Shown one piece after another: positions 18,507-27,412 of a DNA stretch of 43,989 nucleotides. Position 1 is the stretch's first letter; every line of letters starts with the position of its first letter. A program made the position numbers and the translations under genes. The notes under the pieces are model-generated. The model was not told the DNA's origin. It did no database searches and saw only the letters and a list, made by a program, of their open reading frames with translations. The stretch comes from Alphaproteobacteria bacterium (GTDB lineage: Bacteria > Pseudomonadota > Alphaproteobacteria > Puniceispirillales > Puniceispirillaceae): the NCBI GenBank assembly GCA_018666135.1, contig JABJAN010000098.1, positions 1 through 43,989 of the forward strand, given 5' to 3'.

Positions 18507-19439
18507 GTGCTTCTTAATAATCCAACACCTAACAATGAAACAGTTGAAGCAACTATTAGTCTGCAAAAAAATGGAAAAAGCTTTTATTGGGCTTCGAGGT
18601 TTCTTGGCAAAGAAATGGCAGAAAATGCAGCTAGGTTATATGCGTTTTGCCGGGTACTTGACGATATGGCTGATGGTGATTTTGCAGAGGGTCCTCATAG
18701 GCTTTTAAAAATGCACCAATGGCTTGTTCATCAATCAGGAGACTCTGACCCAGTTTTAGAAGAAATACAGCCTTTTTTAACAGAAATGCAGCTTCCAAAA
18801 CAAGCGGTAAAAGACTTGATTGACGGGCTATTGCAGGATCAAACAGACGTTCTAATTCAATCTGAGGCTGAGCTTATCCAATATAGCTATCACGTGGCTG
18901 GAACAGTTGGTTGGATGATGTGCCCAGTTCTTAAATGCCGTGACAATAATGCCTTTGCGTTCGCAATTGACCTTGGGATTGCTATGCAACTTACCAACAT
19001 CGCTCGTGATGTATATGAAGATGCTTGTATGGGAAGACGATATCTGCCAGCTGATTGGGTAAATGATATCTCACCGTCCGAAATTATAGATGCGGCAAAT
19101 GAAATAGAATCACAGAATGCAGATGCTATTAAATCTGCAATCACAAGACTATTGGACCTTGCAGAAACATATTATAATAGCGGCAGAAAAGGGCTTAGAG
19201 CGCTTCCATGGAAGGCACATCTGGCAATTGGTGTGGCTGCTTTTATTTATCGAAGGATAGGTATAGAGCTGCGTAAAAATAACGTAAATTGGCAAAATGG
19301 CCGCACTGTTACTTCCGGTTTTGCAAAGTTCCAATCAAGCTGGGCTGCAATACCCTTATTATTATCAAGGCTTAAGCGCCTTCCCTGCCATGATAAAAAA
19401 TTACATTATTACTTAGCAGAAAAAATTGATTATTTATGA
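18507..19439 (+). CDS. crtB: Phytoene synthase
   Basis: Head-to-head condensation of two GGPP to phytoene. The 310-residue protein has the first aspartate motif DDMAD (in CRVLDDMADGD) and the second in LTNIARDVYEDACMGRRYLP, both squalene/phytoene synthase signatures. Translation appears to start at GTG 18507 (aggg 11 nt upstream); the first in-frame ATG falls too deep in the conserved fold. Its TGA stop overlaps crtY by 4 bp (ATGA), indicating coupling. Confidence 0.95.
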   Translation: MLLNNPTPNNETVEATISLQKNGKSFYWASRFLGKEMAENAARLYAFCRVLDDMADGDFAEGPHRLLKMHQWLVHQSGDSDPVLEEIQPFLTEMQLPKQAVKDLIDGLLQDQTDVLIQSEAELIQYSYHVAGTVGWMMCPVLKCRDNNAFAFAIDLGIAMQLTNIARDVYEDACMGRRYLPADWVNDISPSEIIDAANEIESQNADAIKSAITRLLDLAETYYNSGRKGLRALPWKAHLAIGVAAFIYRRIGIELRKNNVNWQNGRTVTSGFAKFQSSWAAIPLLLSRLKRLPCHDKKLHYYLAEKIDYL

Positions 19440-20572
19440 GCCAAAAAGCAAAAGATAAATTTACAAAACACATTGCTATTATTGGCGGTGGATGTGCTGG
19501 ATGGTCGCTTGCAGCGCAGGCTAATAAATTATCTGCTAAAACTATTAGTTTTTTTATCAAAGATGAAACTCGCGCGTCCCATAGCTGGGGATTCTGGCAG
19601 ATGCCGTGGCTTGATAATGCCGCTTCACATAGCCGAAAAAAATGGCATAGTTGGGAGATAATTACGGAAACAGATTACGTTATTCATCAAAGTGAAAATC
19701 ACCCATATTGCAGCCTTAAAAGCGATGAGTGGATAAATTGGTGTAAACAAAAATTTCATTCTGCAAAAGCTAAGACAGAATTAATGTTAACCCCTGTCCA
19801 CAAAACGCAAGATAACAGCATAATTACCAATGCAGGTAAGAGGCATTTTGATGCCATTTATGATTCACGCCCGCCGATTGCTAAAAAAGATATTCTTCTG
19901 CAACATTTTAAAGGTCTAGAGATTCGCGTACCAAAGCCCGTATTTAATCCAAATACCGCTATTTTAATGGATTTTAGAGTGTCTCAGAAAAACGGAATTC
20001 ATTTTATCTATGTACTTGCCTATGATGCCTACACAGCCTTGGTTGAATCCACATTTTTTAGCAGCAAACCTCATACAGACGAGACCTATGAGACTGCTAT
20101 CAAAATATATCTAAAACGATTTTACGATATTGATAATTTTGAGATACTACATAGCGAGTCTGGTATTATTCCAATGGGAGATACTCTAAAACAAGATCTT
20201 AATCCGCATTTATTAGCAATCGGTAGCAATGGCAATGCTATCCGTCCTTCATCTGGATATGCCTTTAGTTTTATCCAAAAACAAATAAGCAGTTTTGTGA
20301 ATCGAAAATCTACACCAAAAACTCCCCATAAAATATATGATCTGTGGATGGATCGTGTGTTTTTAGCTGTGTTGCAATCAAACCCTAAAAAAGCCCCTGG
20401 CTTATTTATAAATCTAGCACAGGCGCTTAATGGAGATGCTTTTGCCCGGTTTTTAAGTGGAAGTGCAAAAATTGGAGATTATATTCGGGTTATCGGCGCA
20501 ATGCCTAAATGGCTGTTTATTTATCATGCATTTAAGGTTTTGACTGGCATTGATAAAAAGGAACACAGATGA
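19436..20572 (+). CDS. crtY: Lycopene beta-cyclase (CrtY type)
   Basis: Cyclises lycopene to beta-carotene. The 378-residue flavoprotein begins IAIIGGGCAGWSLAAQANKL (nucleotide-binding fold) and has the CrtY-family SHSWGFWQMPWLD segment near residue 47, YDSRPP near 146 and the GSNGNAIRPSSGYAF block near 270 that follows the LIPMG-like IIPMGDTL. It overlaps crtB and blh by 4 bp each, so three genes are likely translationally coupled. Confidence 0.93.
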   Translation: MSQKAKDKFTKHIAIIGGGCAGWSLAAQANKLSAKTISFFIKDETRASHSWGFWQMPWLDNAASHSRKKWHSWEIITETDYVIHQSENHPYCSLKSDEWINWCKQKFHSAKAKTELMLTPVHKTQDNSIITNAGKRHFDAIYDSRPPIAKKDILLQHFKGLEIRVPKPVFNPNTAILMDFRVSQKNGIHFIYVLAYDAYTALVESTFFSSKPHTDETYETAIKIYLKRFYDIDNFEILHSESGIIPMGDTLKQDLNPHLLAIGSNGNAIRPSSGYAFSFIQKQISSFVNRKSTPKTPHKIYDLWMDRVFLAVLQSNPKKAPGLFINLAQALNGDAFARFLSGSAKIGDYIRVIGAMPKWLFIYHAFKVLTGIDKKEHR

Positions 20573-21414
20573 GTTTATCTATTATAGATTGGTGGGCTTT
20601 AGCATTTGTTGTTTTTATCGGCTTACCACATGGTGCATTTGATGCGGCAATATCGCTGTCCTTGTTACCTTCCTCTAAAAAAACCCTTCGATATATTATG
20701 GTATTAATAGCCTATCTTTTAATTGCTATTGGTGTTGTTTTTATCTGGCATAAATTTCCGTCATTTTCTCTTACCCTATTTTTGATTATAAGCCTGGTTC
20801 ACTTCGGTATGGCTGATTATTCTGCCAATCCGACAAGATTTAAATGGGTGCATATAATTGCGCATGGCGGCATTGTGACATTATGGCTACCTGTTATTCA
20901 TAAAGAATCTGTTGCAGAAATTTTTTTGATATTAACCAGCAATGCTACTCCATTTTTGTGGAATGCTTTATCTGTCTTAACACTGCTATGGCTAGTAGTA
21001 TGTGTTATTCATATGAGCCAAATATGGCGCATAAAACACCAACAACCTATTGCCCTTGAATTAGTTGGATTAATCATCATTGCCTGGTTTATCCCGCCAT
21101 TGGCAACATTTGCACTGTATTTTTGTTTTATCCACTCAAGACGTCATTTTGTATTTATCTGGCAGGAATTGCAGTCTGTAACCACAGCCTATATGTTAAT
21201 TATAAGTGCGACACTTCTTTCCCTGGCAAGCTGGGTTATGGGCGCTGGCCTATTTTGGTATTTATACCAACAAATGGCTGCAAATGAAGCAGCCCTGCAG
21301 ACTATTTTTATTGGGCTAGCAGCATTGACTGTCCCTCATATGATATTAATTGATTTTATATTCAGACCACATTCAAAAAAACTAATTAAGAATCGACATA
21401 TATTAAATGGATAA
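20569..21414 (+). CDS. blh: Beta-carotene 15,15'-dioxygenase (Brp/Blh)
   Basis: Membrane enzyme cleaving beta-carotene into two retinal molecules, the chromophore for the proteorhodopsin. The 281-residue polytopic protein has the conserved iron-ligand histidines H21 (GLPHGAFD), H78 (LVHFGMADY), H189 and H193 (FIHSRRHF), matching the spacing known for Blh, and a late PHMILIDF motif. It overlaps crtY by 4 bp and idi2 by 8 bp. Confidence 0.95.
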   Translation: MSLSIIDWWALAFVVFIGLPHGAFDAAISLSLLPSSKKTLRYIMVLIAYLLIAIGVVFIWHKFPSFSLTLFLIISLVHFGMADYSANPTRFKWVHIIAHGGIVTLWLPVIHKESVAEIFLILTSNATPFLWNALSVLTLLWLVVCVIHMSQIWRIKHQQPIALELVGLIIIAWFIPPLATFALYFCFIHSRRHFVFIWQELQSVTTAYMLIISATLLSLASWVMGAGLFWYLYQQMAANEAALQTIFIGLAALTVPHMILIDFIFRPHSKKLIKNRHILNG

Positions 21415-22453
21415 GCCAAGCAAAAAAGATTTAAATTCAGCTAATCGTAAAGACGTTCATATTGATTTAGCAAAATCTGATATATCACGTTCGTCCTTGT
21501 CTCATCCACTAGACAGCGTTACGCTGCCTTATAATTCCCTTCCAGAAATAAACCTAGATGAGGTTGATACAAGCTGTCGTTTTTTTGACCATACATTATC
21601 CTTTCCTTTTATGATAACTGGGATGACAGGTGGCACTGAGCGAGGAGACAAACTTAATCTAGCATTTGCAGAAATAGCAAATCAGTGCAGGGTTGCCTTG
21701 GGTATAGGTTCTCAACGGAGTAGCTTGGCACATGGCAGAAGCCAGAAGCAGCTTCGCAGGTTAGCTCCAAGCATACCTATTATTGGAAATATTGGCGGTG
21801 TACAATTAGCACAAGAAAATGGTTTAGACCTTGCCAAGGCAGCAATAGATGACCTTGAAGCAAATGCTATTGCGATTCATTTAAACCCTTTACAAGAAAT
21901 CATTCAACCAGAAGGAGACCGTGATTGGCGAGGCGTGCTATTAGCAATTGAAAAAGCGGTTAAGACACTGCCCTGTCCAGTTCTTGTCAAAGAAGTCGGG
22001 GCTGGCATTAGTTTGCCAGTAGCACATAAACTAAGTGAGGTTGGCGTCACGCACATTGATGTGGCATGTACTGCTGGAACAAGCTGGGCTAAAATTGAAG
22101 CTGCAAGACTTGCGCCCTCTCAGTTATCTTTTTATGAGCCGTTTCTTGAGTGGGGTTATTCAGTAACAGAAATAGTGCCCGAAATGCGAAAGTCACTTGA
22201 GCATCTAACTATAATTGGCTCTGGTGGGTTGCGCGATGGTGTGGATTTAGCCAAACTATTATGGCTTGGATGTGATATTGGAGGCGGTGCTGCAATTTTA
22301 CTAAACGCCTTAGAATCAGATAGTTTAGATATTCAACAAAATTCTCTTCAAGAAAAGTTGGAAACCATACAGCAACAGCTCTCTATTGCATTGTTTTTGA
22401 TTGGTGCTAAAAGACCGGTTTGTACAGACGATTTTTATGAGAAGAACTGCTAG
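21407..22453 (+). CDS. idi2: Type 2 isopentenyl diphosphate isomerase (FMN-dependent)
   Basis: Interconverts IPP and DMAPP, feeding CrtE. The 348-residue TIM-barrel flavoprotein shows the family blocks FPFMITGMTGGTERGDKLN, ALGIGSQRSSL, IGNIGGVQLAQENG, AIHLNPLQEIIQPEGDRDW and VKEVGAGISLPVA, and the phosphate-binding IIGSGGLRDGVDLAK. It is the last gene of the retinal cluster, overlapping blh by 8 bp. The downstream gap carries strong hairpins. Confidence 0.96.
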   Translation: MDKPSKKDLNSANRKDVHIDLAKSDISRSSLSHPLDSVTLPYNSLPEINLDEVDTSCRFFDHTLSFPFMITGMTGGTERGDKLNLAFAEIANQCRVALGIGSQRSSLAHGRSQKQLRRLAPSIPIIGNIGGVQLAQENGLDLAKAAIDDLEANAIAIHLNPLQEIIQPEGDRDWRGVLLAIEKAVKTLPCPVLVKEVGAGISLPVAHKLSEVGVTHIDVACTAGTSWAKIEAARLAPSQLSFYEPFLEWGYSVTEIVPEMRKSLEHLTIIGSGGLRDGVDLAKLLWLGCDIGGGAAILLNALESDSLDIQQNSLQEKLETIQQQLSIALFLIGAKRPVCTDDFYEKNC

Positions 22454-22907
22454 CAGCAAAATAAAAAAATAATAAACTTGCAAATCCGTTTCAGATCTTC
22501 AAATGTATACATTAAGACTTACAAAAGTCTTCCCCCAGACTGGAGGTCTCGGTTTTCCTACTTTCCGAGACCTCCAACCAAAATCCTGAAACTCTATTTT
22601 ATAAATTCATTTTGGAAATACAATATGTATTTTCACCATATAAGATTGATTATCAATAGCATAATAATCTAAATCAAAATTTGATTGCGTATTTTTGACC
22701 TATTTTAATTAAAAAACATGGTTCGCAATTAGAATATAATTGAAATTTGCAACACCATAAATCAGGTCACTAAATATGAGATGATCTTACCGTGTTTTTA
22801 TCAAAATGATAGATTTATCAAACTACAAAATTAACGTATAATTAATATTATATTATTTCAGCATTTTTTGCACAACGATCTATCAAAGGTGAGGTTTTTC
22901 AAAATAA
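22454..22907. other. 454-bp gap downstream of idi2 with hairpins
   Basis: No convincing gene: a 64-codon frame inside it overlaps the hairpins and lacks coding character. The left third holds the tandem hairpins annotated separately. The rest is very AT-rich and presumably carries the promoter of the FMN oxidase at 22908, whose ATG follows a ggtgagg ribosome site at unusually long spacing (about 13 nt). Confidence 0.6.
22514..22576 (+). ncRNA. Tandem, partly exclusive hairpins; possible 3'-end or small-RNA structure
   Basis: Stem A is aagactt (22514-22520) with aagtctt (22525-22531). Stem B is agtct (22526-22530) with agact (22537-22541), which competes with A. Stem C is a perfect 12-bp stem, tggaggtctcgg (22541-22552) with ccgagacctcca (22565-22576), and its loop is ttttcctacttt. 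Stem C is GC-rich in an AT-rich gap and is not followed by a T-run, so it is not a classic terminator. It may protect the 3' end of the crt mRNA or form part of a small RNA or leader element. Confidence 0.4.
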
Positions 22908-24065
22908 ATGAAAAATTTAATGTCAAAATATCCTAGAATTCAGGATCTGGAGCCAGCAGCGTCAAAAAAAATACCTCCTTTTATACATGCCTATCTTGCT
23001 GCAGGCACTGGCAGCGGGCACACAATGTTGCGCAATAGAGAAGCATTAGACGCCATTACCTTTACCCCAGAATTAATGCATGGTCGATATACCCCTGACC
23101 TTTCAACATCTCTCCTTGGCAAGACATATGCATTGCCATTTGGCGTTGCTCCTATTGGATTATCATCCATGATATGGCCATTGTCAGAGCAACATCTTGC
23201 TACAACTGCCGCAAAATATCAAATACCCTATACGCTTAGTACTGTTGCAGCCGCAAGTATTGAAGATGTTGGAAAAAAAAGTAATGGACGTGGCTGGTTT
23301 CAACTTTATGCACCAAAAAATCCTGATATCATGCGCTCATTATTAGATAGAGCTGAAAAGGCTGATATGCAAACTCTGGTGGTTACTGCTGATGTGCCAA
23401 GTCCTAGTCGCAGAGAAGATATGAGAAGAGCAGGAGCGCCTATAGGCTCCAGAAATGCAACCACATTAACACTTCCAATGTTACTTCAAATTCTGCAACA
23501 TCCAAGTTGGGCAATCGCGGCATTGGGTTTGCGAGGTAAACTTCGTTTTAAAAATATGGAGCCCTATGCGCCAAAAAATTCGAGTGAGCCTATTTCTCAT
23601 TTTATTGGCAGTGAACTCAACGGTTCTCTTAATTGGGAATATTTATCTGAAATTCGTAAATACTGGAAGGGCACGCTTCTATTGAAGGGTGTTTTGCGTG
23701 CCTCTGATGCTCTACGTGCAGTTGACACAGGGGTAGATGGAATTGTTGTATCCAACCATGGCGGCAGACAGTTTGACGGAAATCCTGCTTCGATCACTGC
23801 ACTTCCATCTATTCGTCAGGCAGTTGGCACAACGTTTCCTATTATATTTGATAGTGGCATTCGCTCAGGTCTTGATATTCTAAGAGCCTTGGCGATAGGC
23901 GCCGATTTTGTATTAGTTGGCAGACCATTTTTATATGGCGTTGCTGCTATTGGCAGGAATGGCGGAGACCATGTTGTACAAATTCTGGAAGAGGAAATTA
24001 GCAACGCCCTATTACAGATAGGGGCAAAAAATATAACAGAGCTTCGCCAACGACTAAATTTTTAA
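22908..24065 (+). CDS. FMN-dependent alpha-hydroxyacid oxidase/dehydrogenase (LldD family)
   Basis: 385-residue TIM-barrel flavoenzyme oxidising an L-2-hydroxy acid to a 2-oxo acid. Blocks include LPFGVAPIGLSSM (FMN contact), YTLSTVAAASIEDV, WFQLYAPKNPD, the catalytic-His block VDGIVVSNHGGRQFDG and the phosphate-site FDSGIRSGLDILRALAIGA. The substrate (lactate, glycolate, mandelate or other) is not readable. A second start (MSKYPR) lies four codons in. Its TAA stop overlaps by 2 bp the stop of the convergent helicase gene in the shared TTAA at 24062-24065. Confidence 0.92.
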   Translation: MKNLMSKYPRIQDLEPAASKKIPPFIHAYLAAGTGSGHTMLRNREALDAITFTPELMHGRYTPDLSTSLLGKTYALPFGVAPIGLSSMIWPLSEQHLATTAAKYQIPYTLSTVAAASIEDVGKKSNGRGWFQLYAPKNPDIMRSLLDRAEKADMQTLVVTADVPSPSRREDMRRAGAPIGSRNATTLTLPMLLQILQHPSWAIAALGLRGKLRFKNMEPYAPKNSSEPISHFIGSELNGSLNWEYLSEIRKYWKGTLLLKGVLRASDALRAVDTGVDGIVVSNHGGRQFDGNPASITALPSIRQAVGTTFPIIFDSGIRSGLDILRALAIGADFVLVGRPFLYGVAAIGRNGGDHVVQILEEEISNALLQIGAKNITELRQRLNF

Positions 24066-26044
24066 TCAGCCCGGCGACGACGTAAAGGTGCTTTTCCGCC
24101 TGCTGGTTTCCTTGCGGAATTGTTATTATTTGGTCTATTTCGATCAGATGGTTTAGCACTTCTGCTTCTTACTGGCTTATCTTCATTTCTTCCAGATCCG
24201 CGCAGCTTTAGTTTTGTTGAATATGTATCCTGTTTCTTTGGTTTATCTGCTTCTGAGATATGAGATTTATTTGATTTTGCTTTTTTCTCAGAACTTTTAA
24301 ATTCACCCGTATCTATATCTTTATTTTCTTTTCTATGGTTTGGCTTTGAATATCTATCATTTTTATTTTTAAAATTTTGATTAGAATTTGAACGCTCAGA
24401 CCTGCCTGCTGGCGCGCCCCTTCTTGATGAAGAAAACTTCTTATCACGCGACATTGGAATACGTTCTGGCGCTTGTGACATTTTTTTAATATCAATTTTA
24501 CCTTCCAAAAGATAATCAGGCTTTATCTCAGAAACTAATTGCTCAACCCCATTTGCTGCAATCTCAATAAAGGTAGTTGAATTATGTATTTGAATGTCCC
24601 CTATTACGGATTTATCCATATTACCAATCCGACAGAGCATCGCAACAAGCCATCTAGGCTCTGCATTATCTCTATGTCCAACAGATAATTCAAACCAGGT
24701 AGATTTAGAAAAATCTGCTGGCCCAGTAGAGCCTGATATGTTTAAATCTTCTGGTGCAGATTTACCTGCCATTTGGCTACGAACAAATGCGGAGGCAACT
24801 ATTTCAGGTGAAAATTTCTCAATTATTTTTTGAACTATTTCAGCATCTGACTGATCTAATGGAGCTGTTAATAATTCTGATTGAAGCAATTTAACCCTAT
24901 CTTTTTCGATAATAGAATCTGCTGTTGGCGGGGTCATCCAACTTGCCTGTATTCCGTTATTTTGGAACATCCTCTCAACCCGTTTAAAATTACGGTTTGG
25001 AATTAGCACAACTGATATACCTTTACGTCCAGCTCTGCCTGTGCGCCCAGATCTATGCAACATTGCTTCATCACTTTGTGGTAAATCTGCATGTATAACC
25101 AAATCAAGATTAGGCAAATCAATGCCTCTAGCAGCAACATCTGTTGCAACACAAACATTTGCCTTGCCATCTCTCATAGATTGCAGCGCAAAATTTCTCT
25201 CCTTCTGAGACAGCTCACCTGACAAGGCAACAACAGAAAAGCCACGGTTATTTAACCGTGATGCAAGATGGGTAACAGCTGCTCTGGTGTTACAAAAAAC
25301 AATTGCCCCAGTTACATCATGATACCGTAGTAAATTCATAATCGCTTTGTCTCTATCAGAGGGCTGAATTTTAATTGCGTGATAGTTAATATCAAGATGC
25401 TGTGTTTTTTTAGAAGACACAGAAAGCTGCAACGCATCTTTTTGATAGGTGCGAGCTAATTTAGCAATCTGAGCAGGAACCGTAGCTGAAAACAGCAAAG
25501 TTCTGCGGCTAACAGGCGCTTTATCCAGAATAAAAGTTAGGTCTTCTCGAAATCCCATATCAAGCATTTCATCTGCTTCATCAAGCACTACTGCTTGAAC
25601 TTCTGCTAAACGTAACGCACCCCGTTCAATATGATCTCGCAATCTGCCTGGCGTGCCAACCACAATATGAGCGCCAGTTTCCAATATTCGTCTTTCTGCT
25701 CTTGGATCCATGCCGCCAACGCAGGATGCAAATTGGGCACCTGTGCGTGCATATAGCCATTCCAGCTCTTTACGTACCTGTAATGCCAGCTCTCTTGTTG
25801 GAGCAATTATTAGTGCAAGAGGCGCATGAGGTCGATCAAAATGCGAATTATCTGTGAGTAATGTTGTTGCGATAGACAAACCAAAAGCGAGTGTTTTTCC
25901 AGACCCTGTTTGCGCAGATACAAGCAGATCCGCATCAGGGTTTTCAATTTTAAGCACCGCCTCTTGAACTGGTGTCATTGTATCATAGGAACGTGCTGAC
26001 ATCGCTTCTGCAAGTGCAGAATGGATTTTAATCGTGTCTGACAT
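24062..26044 (-). CDS. DEAD-box ATP-dependent RNA helicase (DeaD/CsdA type)
   Basis: RNA helicase of about 660 residues for RNP remodelling. The ordered motifs are AQTGSGKT (I), PTRELA (Ia), TPGR (Ib), DEAD (II), SAT (III), ARGIDLP and HRSGRTGRAGRKG (VI). A DbpA-like RNA-binding domain (WFELSVGHRDNAEPRWLVAM) and a long Lys/Arg/Ser/Asn-rich tail follow. I place the start at ATG 26044 (MSDTIKIH). The frame extends to 26182, but those 46 residues have no helicase homology and run into the hisI promoter side. Confidence 0.93.
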   Translation of the reverse strand: MSDTIKIHSALAEAMSARSYDTMTPVQEAVLKIENPDADLLVSAQTGSGKTLAFGLSIATTLLTDNSHFDRPHAPLALIIAPTRELALQVRKELEWLYARTGAQFASCVGGMDPRAERRILETGAHIVVGTPGRLRDHIERGALRLAEVQAVVLDEADEMLDMGFREDLTFILDKAPVSRRTLLFSATVPAQIAKLARTYQKDALQLSVSSKKTQHLDINYHAIKIQPSDRDKAIMNLLRYHDVTGAIVFCNTRAAVTHLASRLNNRGFSVVALSGELSQKERNFALQSMRDGKANVCVATDVAARGIDLPNLDLVIHADLPQSDEAMLHRSGRTGRAGRKGISVVLIPNRNFKRVERMFQNNGIQASWMTPPTADSIIEKDRVKLLQSELLTAPLDQSDAEIVQKIIEKFSPEIVASAFVRSQMAGKSAPEDLNISGSTGPADFSKSTWFELSVGHRDNAEPRWLVAMLCRIGNMDKSVIGDIQIHNSTTFIEIAANGVEQLVSEIKPDYLLEGKIDIKKMSQAPERIPMSRDKKFSSSRRGAPAGRSERSNSNQNFKNKNDRYSKPNHRKENKDIDTGEFKSSEKKAKSNKSHISEADKPKKQDTYSTKLKLRGSGRNEDKPVRSRSAKPSDRNRPNNNNSARKPAGGKAPLRRRRAD

Positions 26045-26303
26045 ATAGATTTCTTTCGAACAGGGTGAAAAACACCTCACTCTATACCGTTTTGTGTAAA
26101 CTGTATTTTCAACAAACAGTAACGGTTGCTTCACAGAATGAAATAATGACTGTTGAATACGCTTTGTGGTGCCAGCTGTCAAAGATTTTCAATATGTTAC
26201 AAATAATCATCTCTACTATATTATTGCTTTTTCTGGTATGCCGAGTAAATAATTCTGTTATATCCAACAGCCAAGATGCTTTTTACCATTTAATGAGAAC
26301 AAA

Positions 26304-26690
26304 ATGAGAGAATTTATTGCGCAGTTAAAATTTGATGCAAATGGATTAATTCCAGCGATAGCTCAACAATGGGACACAGGCGAAGTGTTGATGATGGCTT
26401 GGATGTCAAAGGAAACGTTATTAAAATCACTAGAACAAAAACGGGTCATATATTATTCTCGCTCAAAACAATCAGTATGGCGCAAAGGCGATAGCTCTGG
26501 TCATATTCAGCAGTTAAAAGAAGTGCGCACTGATTGTGATATGGATTGTCTTTTACTTCTGATAGAGCAAACAGGTTCTGCCTGCCATGAAAATACCAGA
26601 AGCTGCTTTACCAAACAGATATCACAATCTGGAATTTCAACAAACGCAGATACAGCCTATCCAGCCCTGGTAATCACCCCTAAAAACTAG
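26304..26690 (+). CDS. hisI: Phosphoribosyl-AMP cyclohydrolase
   Basis: Third step of histidine synthesis: opens the adenine ring of PR-AMP. The 128-residue protein has the family core VLMMAWMSKETL, IYYSRSKQSVWRKGDSSGH and VRTDCDMDCLLLLIEQTGSACHENTRSCF (in parts), including the zinc Cys residues. It is the stand-alone HisI without HisE, and no other his-pathway gene is close, so the pathway is dispersed. It is convergent with moaE across a 10-bp gap. Confidence 0.96.
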   Translation: MREFIAQLKFDANGLIPAIAQQWDTGEVLMMAWMSKETLLKSLEQKRVIYYSRSKQSVWRKGDSSGHIQQLKEVRTDCDMDCLLLLIEQTGSACHENTRSCFTKQISQSGISTNADTAYPALVITPKN

Positions 26691-26700
26691 ATCTATCACC

Positions 26701-27159
26701 CTATTTTTTTCCTGAAAGCCAGCCTTGCTTAGCAGATGTATCAGTCTCGCGTTGTGAAACCCAAGCCGTTCCTTGTTTTGTTTCTTCTGCCTTCCAAAAT
26801 GGAGCATCTGTTTTTAAAAAATCCATTATAAAGCGGCATCCATCAAACGCAGCATGACGGTGGGCAGAGGCACAGCCAACAAATACGATATTATCTTCTG
26901 GCGTCAATCTACCTATACGGTGAATTATTCTTACCGATTCAATAGGCCATTCTTGCATTGCTTGGCGCGCAATTTTATCAAGTGCTTTTTCTGACATACC
27001 AGGATAATGTTCCAGCGTAAGAGAAATTAAAGATTTAGAATCTGAATTTTCACGAACAATTCCAGAAAAAGTTGCGATCGCCCCAATTGCTCTGCATCTT
27101 AGTGATTTTATTTCAGATGTAACATCAAAATCTTCTGGCTGAATATTAATTTTTATCAA
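26701..27159 (-). CDS. moaE: Molybdopterin synthase large subunit
   Basis: Catalytic subunit of molybdopterin synthase, transferring sulfur from MoaD thiocarboxylate to precursor Z (cPMP). The product has 152 residues with GAIATFSGIVRENSDSKSL, LEHYPGMSEKALDKIA, RIGRLTPEDNIVFVG, SAHRHAAFDGCRFIMDFLKT and PFWKAEE, all family hallmarks. The start is a TTG (27157-27159) 1 nt after the moaD stop, with a strong ggagg site inside the end of moaD, so expression depends on moaD translation. Confidence 0.94.
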   Translation of the reverse strand: MIKINIQPEDFDVTSEIKSLRCRAIGAIATFSGIVRENSDSKSLISLTLEHYPGMSEKALDKIARQAMQEWPIESVRIIHRIGRLTPEDNIVFVGCASAHRHAAFDGCRFIMDFLKTDAPFWKAEETKQGTAWVSQRETDTSAKQGWLSGKK

Positions 27160-27160
27160 T

Positions 27161-27412
27161 TTATCCTCCAGTTACAGGTGGAAAAAATGCAATCTCATCT
27201 GTGTCTTTTACGCTCTTATCACTATTAACAAATTCTTGGTTTATTGCTGCTCTAACAGCGTTTAAATCGTCAAATGCCTTGGCATGACCAGCAGATTGCT
27301 GTGATAGAAATGCTGCCAATTGACTGATTGTTTTCACTGTTTCAGGACAGTGAATATCTTCTTGCGAATACCCAATGTGATCACGCACCCATGCAAAATA
27401 ATATATTCTCAT
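27161..27412 (-). CDS. moaD: Molybdopterin synthase sulfur carrier subunit
   Basis: Ubiquitin-fold sulfur carrier of 83 residues ending in the essential diglycine (FFPPVTGG), which is adenylated and thiocarboxylated. The N-terminal IYYFAWVRDHIG is the usual first strand. It overlaps the moeA stop by 4 bp and is followed directly by moaE, so the two synthase subunits are made together. Confidence 0.94.
   Translation of the reverse strand: MRIYYFAWVRDHIGYSQEDIHCPETVKTISQLAAFLSQQSAGHAKAFDDLNAVRAAINQEFVNSDKSVKDTDEIAFFPPVTGG

Noticed and set aside
22478-22672. 64-codon frame after idi2
   Set aside because: It is laid across the perfect hairpin at 22541-22576, so its sequence is explained by the structure. 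There is no ribosome site or family match.
26045-26182. Upstream extension of the helicase frame by 46 codons
   Set aside because: The extension has no helicase-family sequence, the conserved N-terminus begins at MSDTIKIH (26044), and the extension occupies the divergent promoter side of hisI.
26065-26307. 80-codon frame with a hydrophobic stretch whose TGA overlaps the hisI ATG
   Set aside because: It overlaps the helicase 5' region, has no recognisable family and an AT-driven composition. The ATGA overlap with hisI may be chance, and hisI has its own gagaa site.
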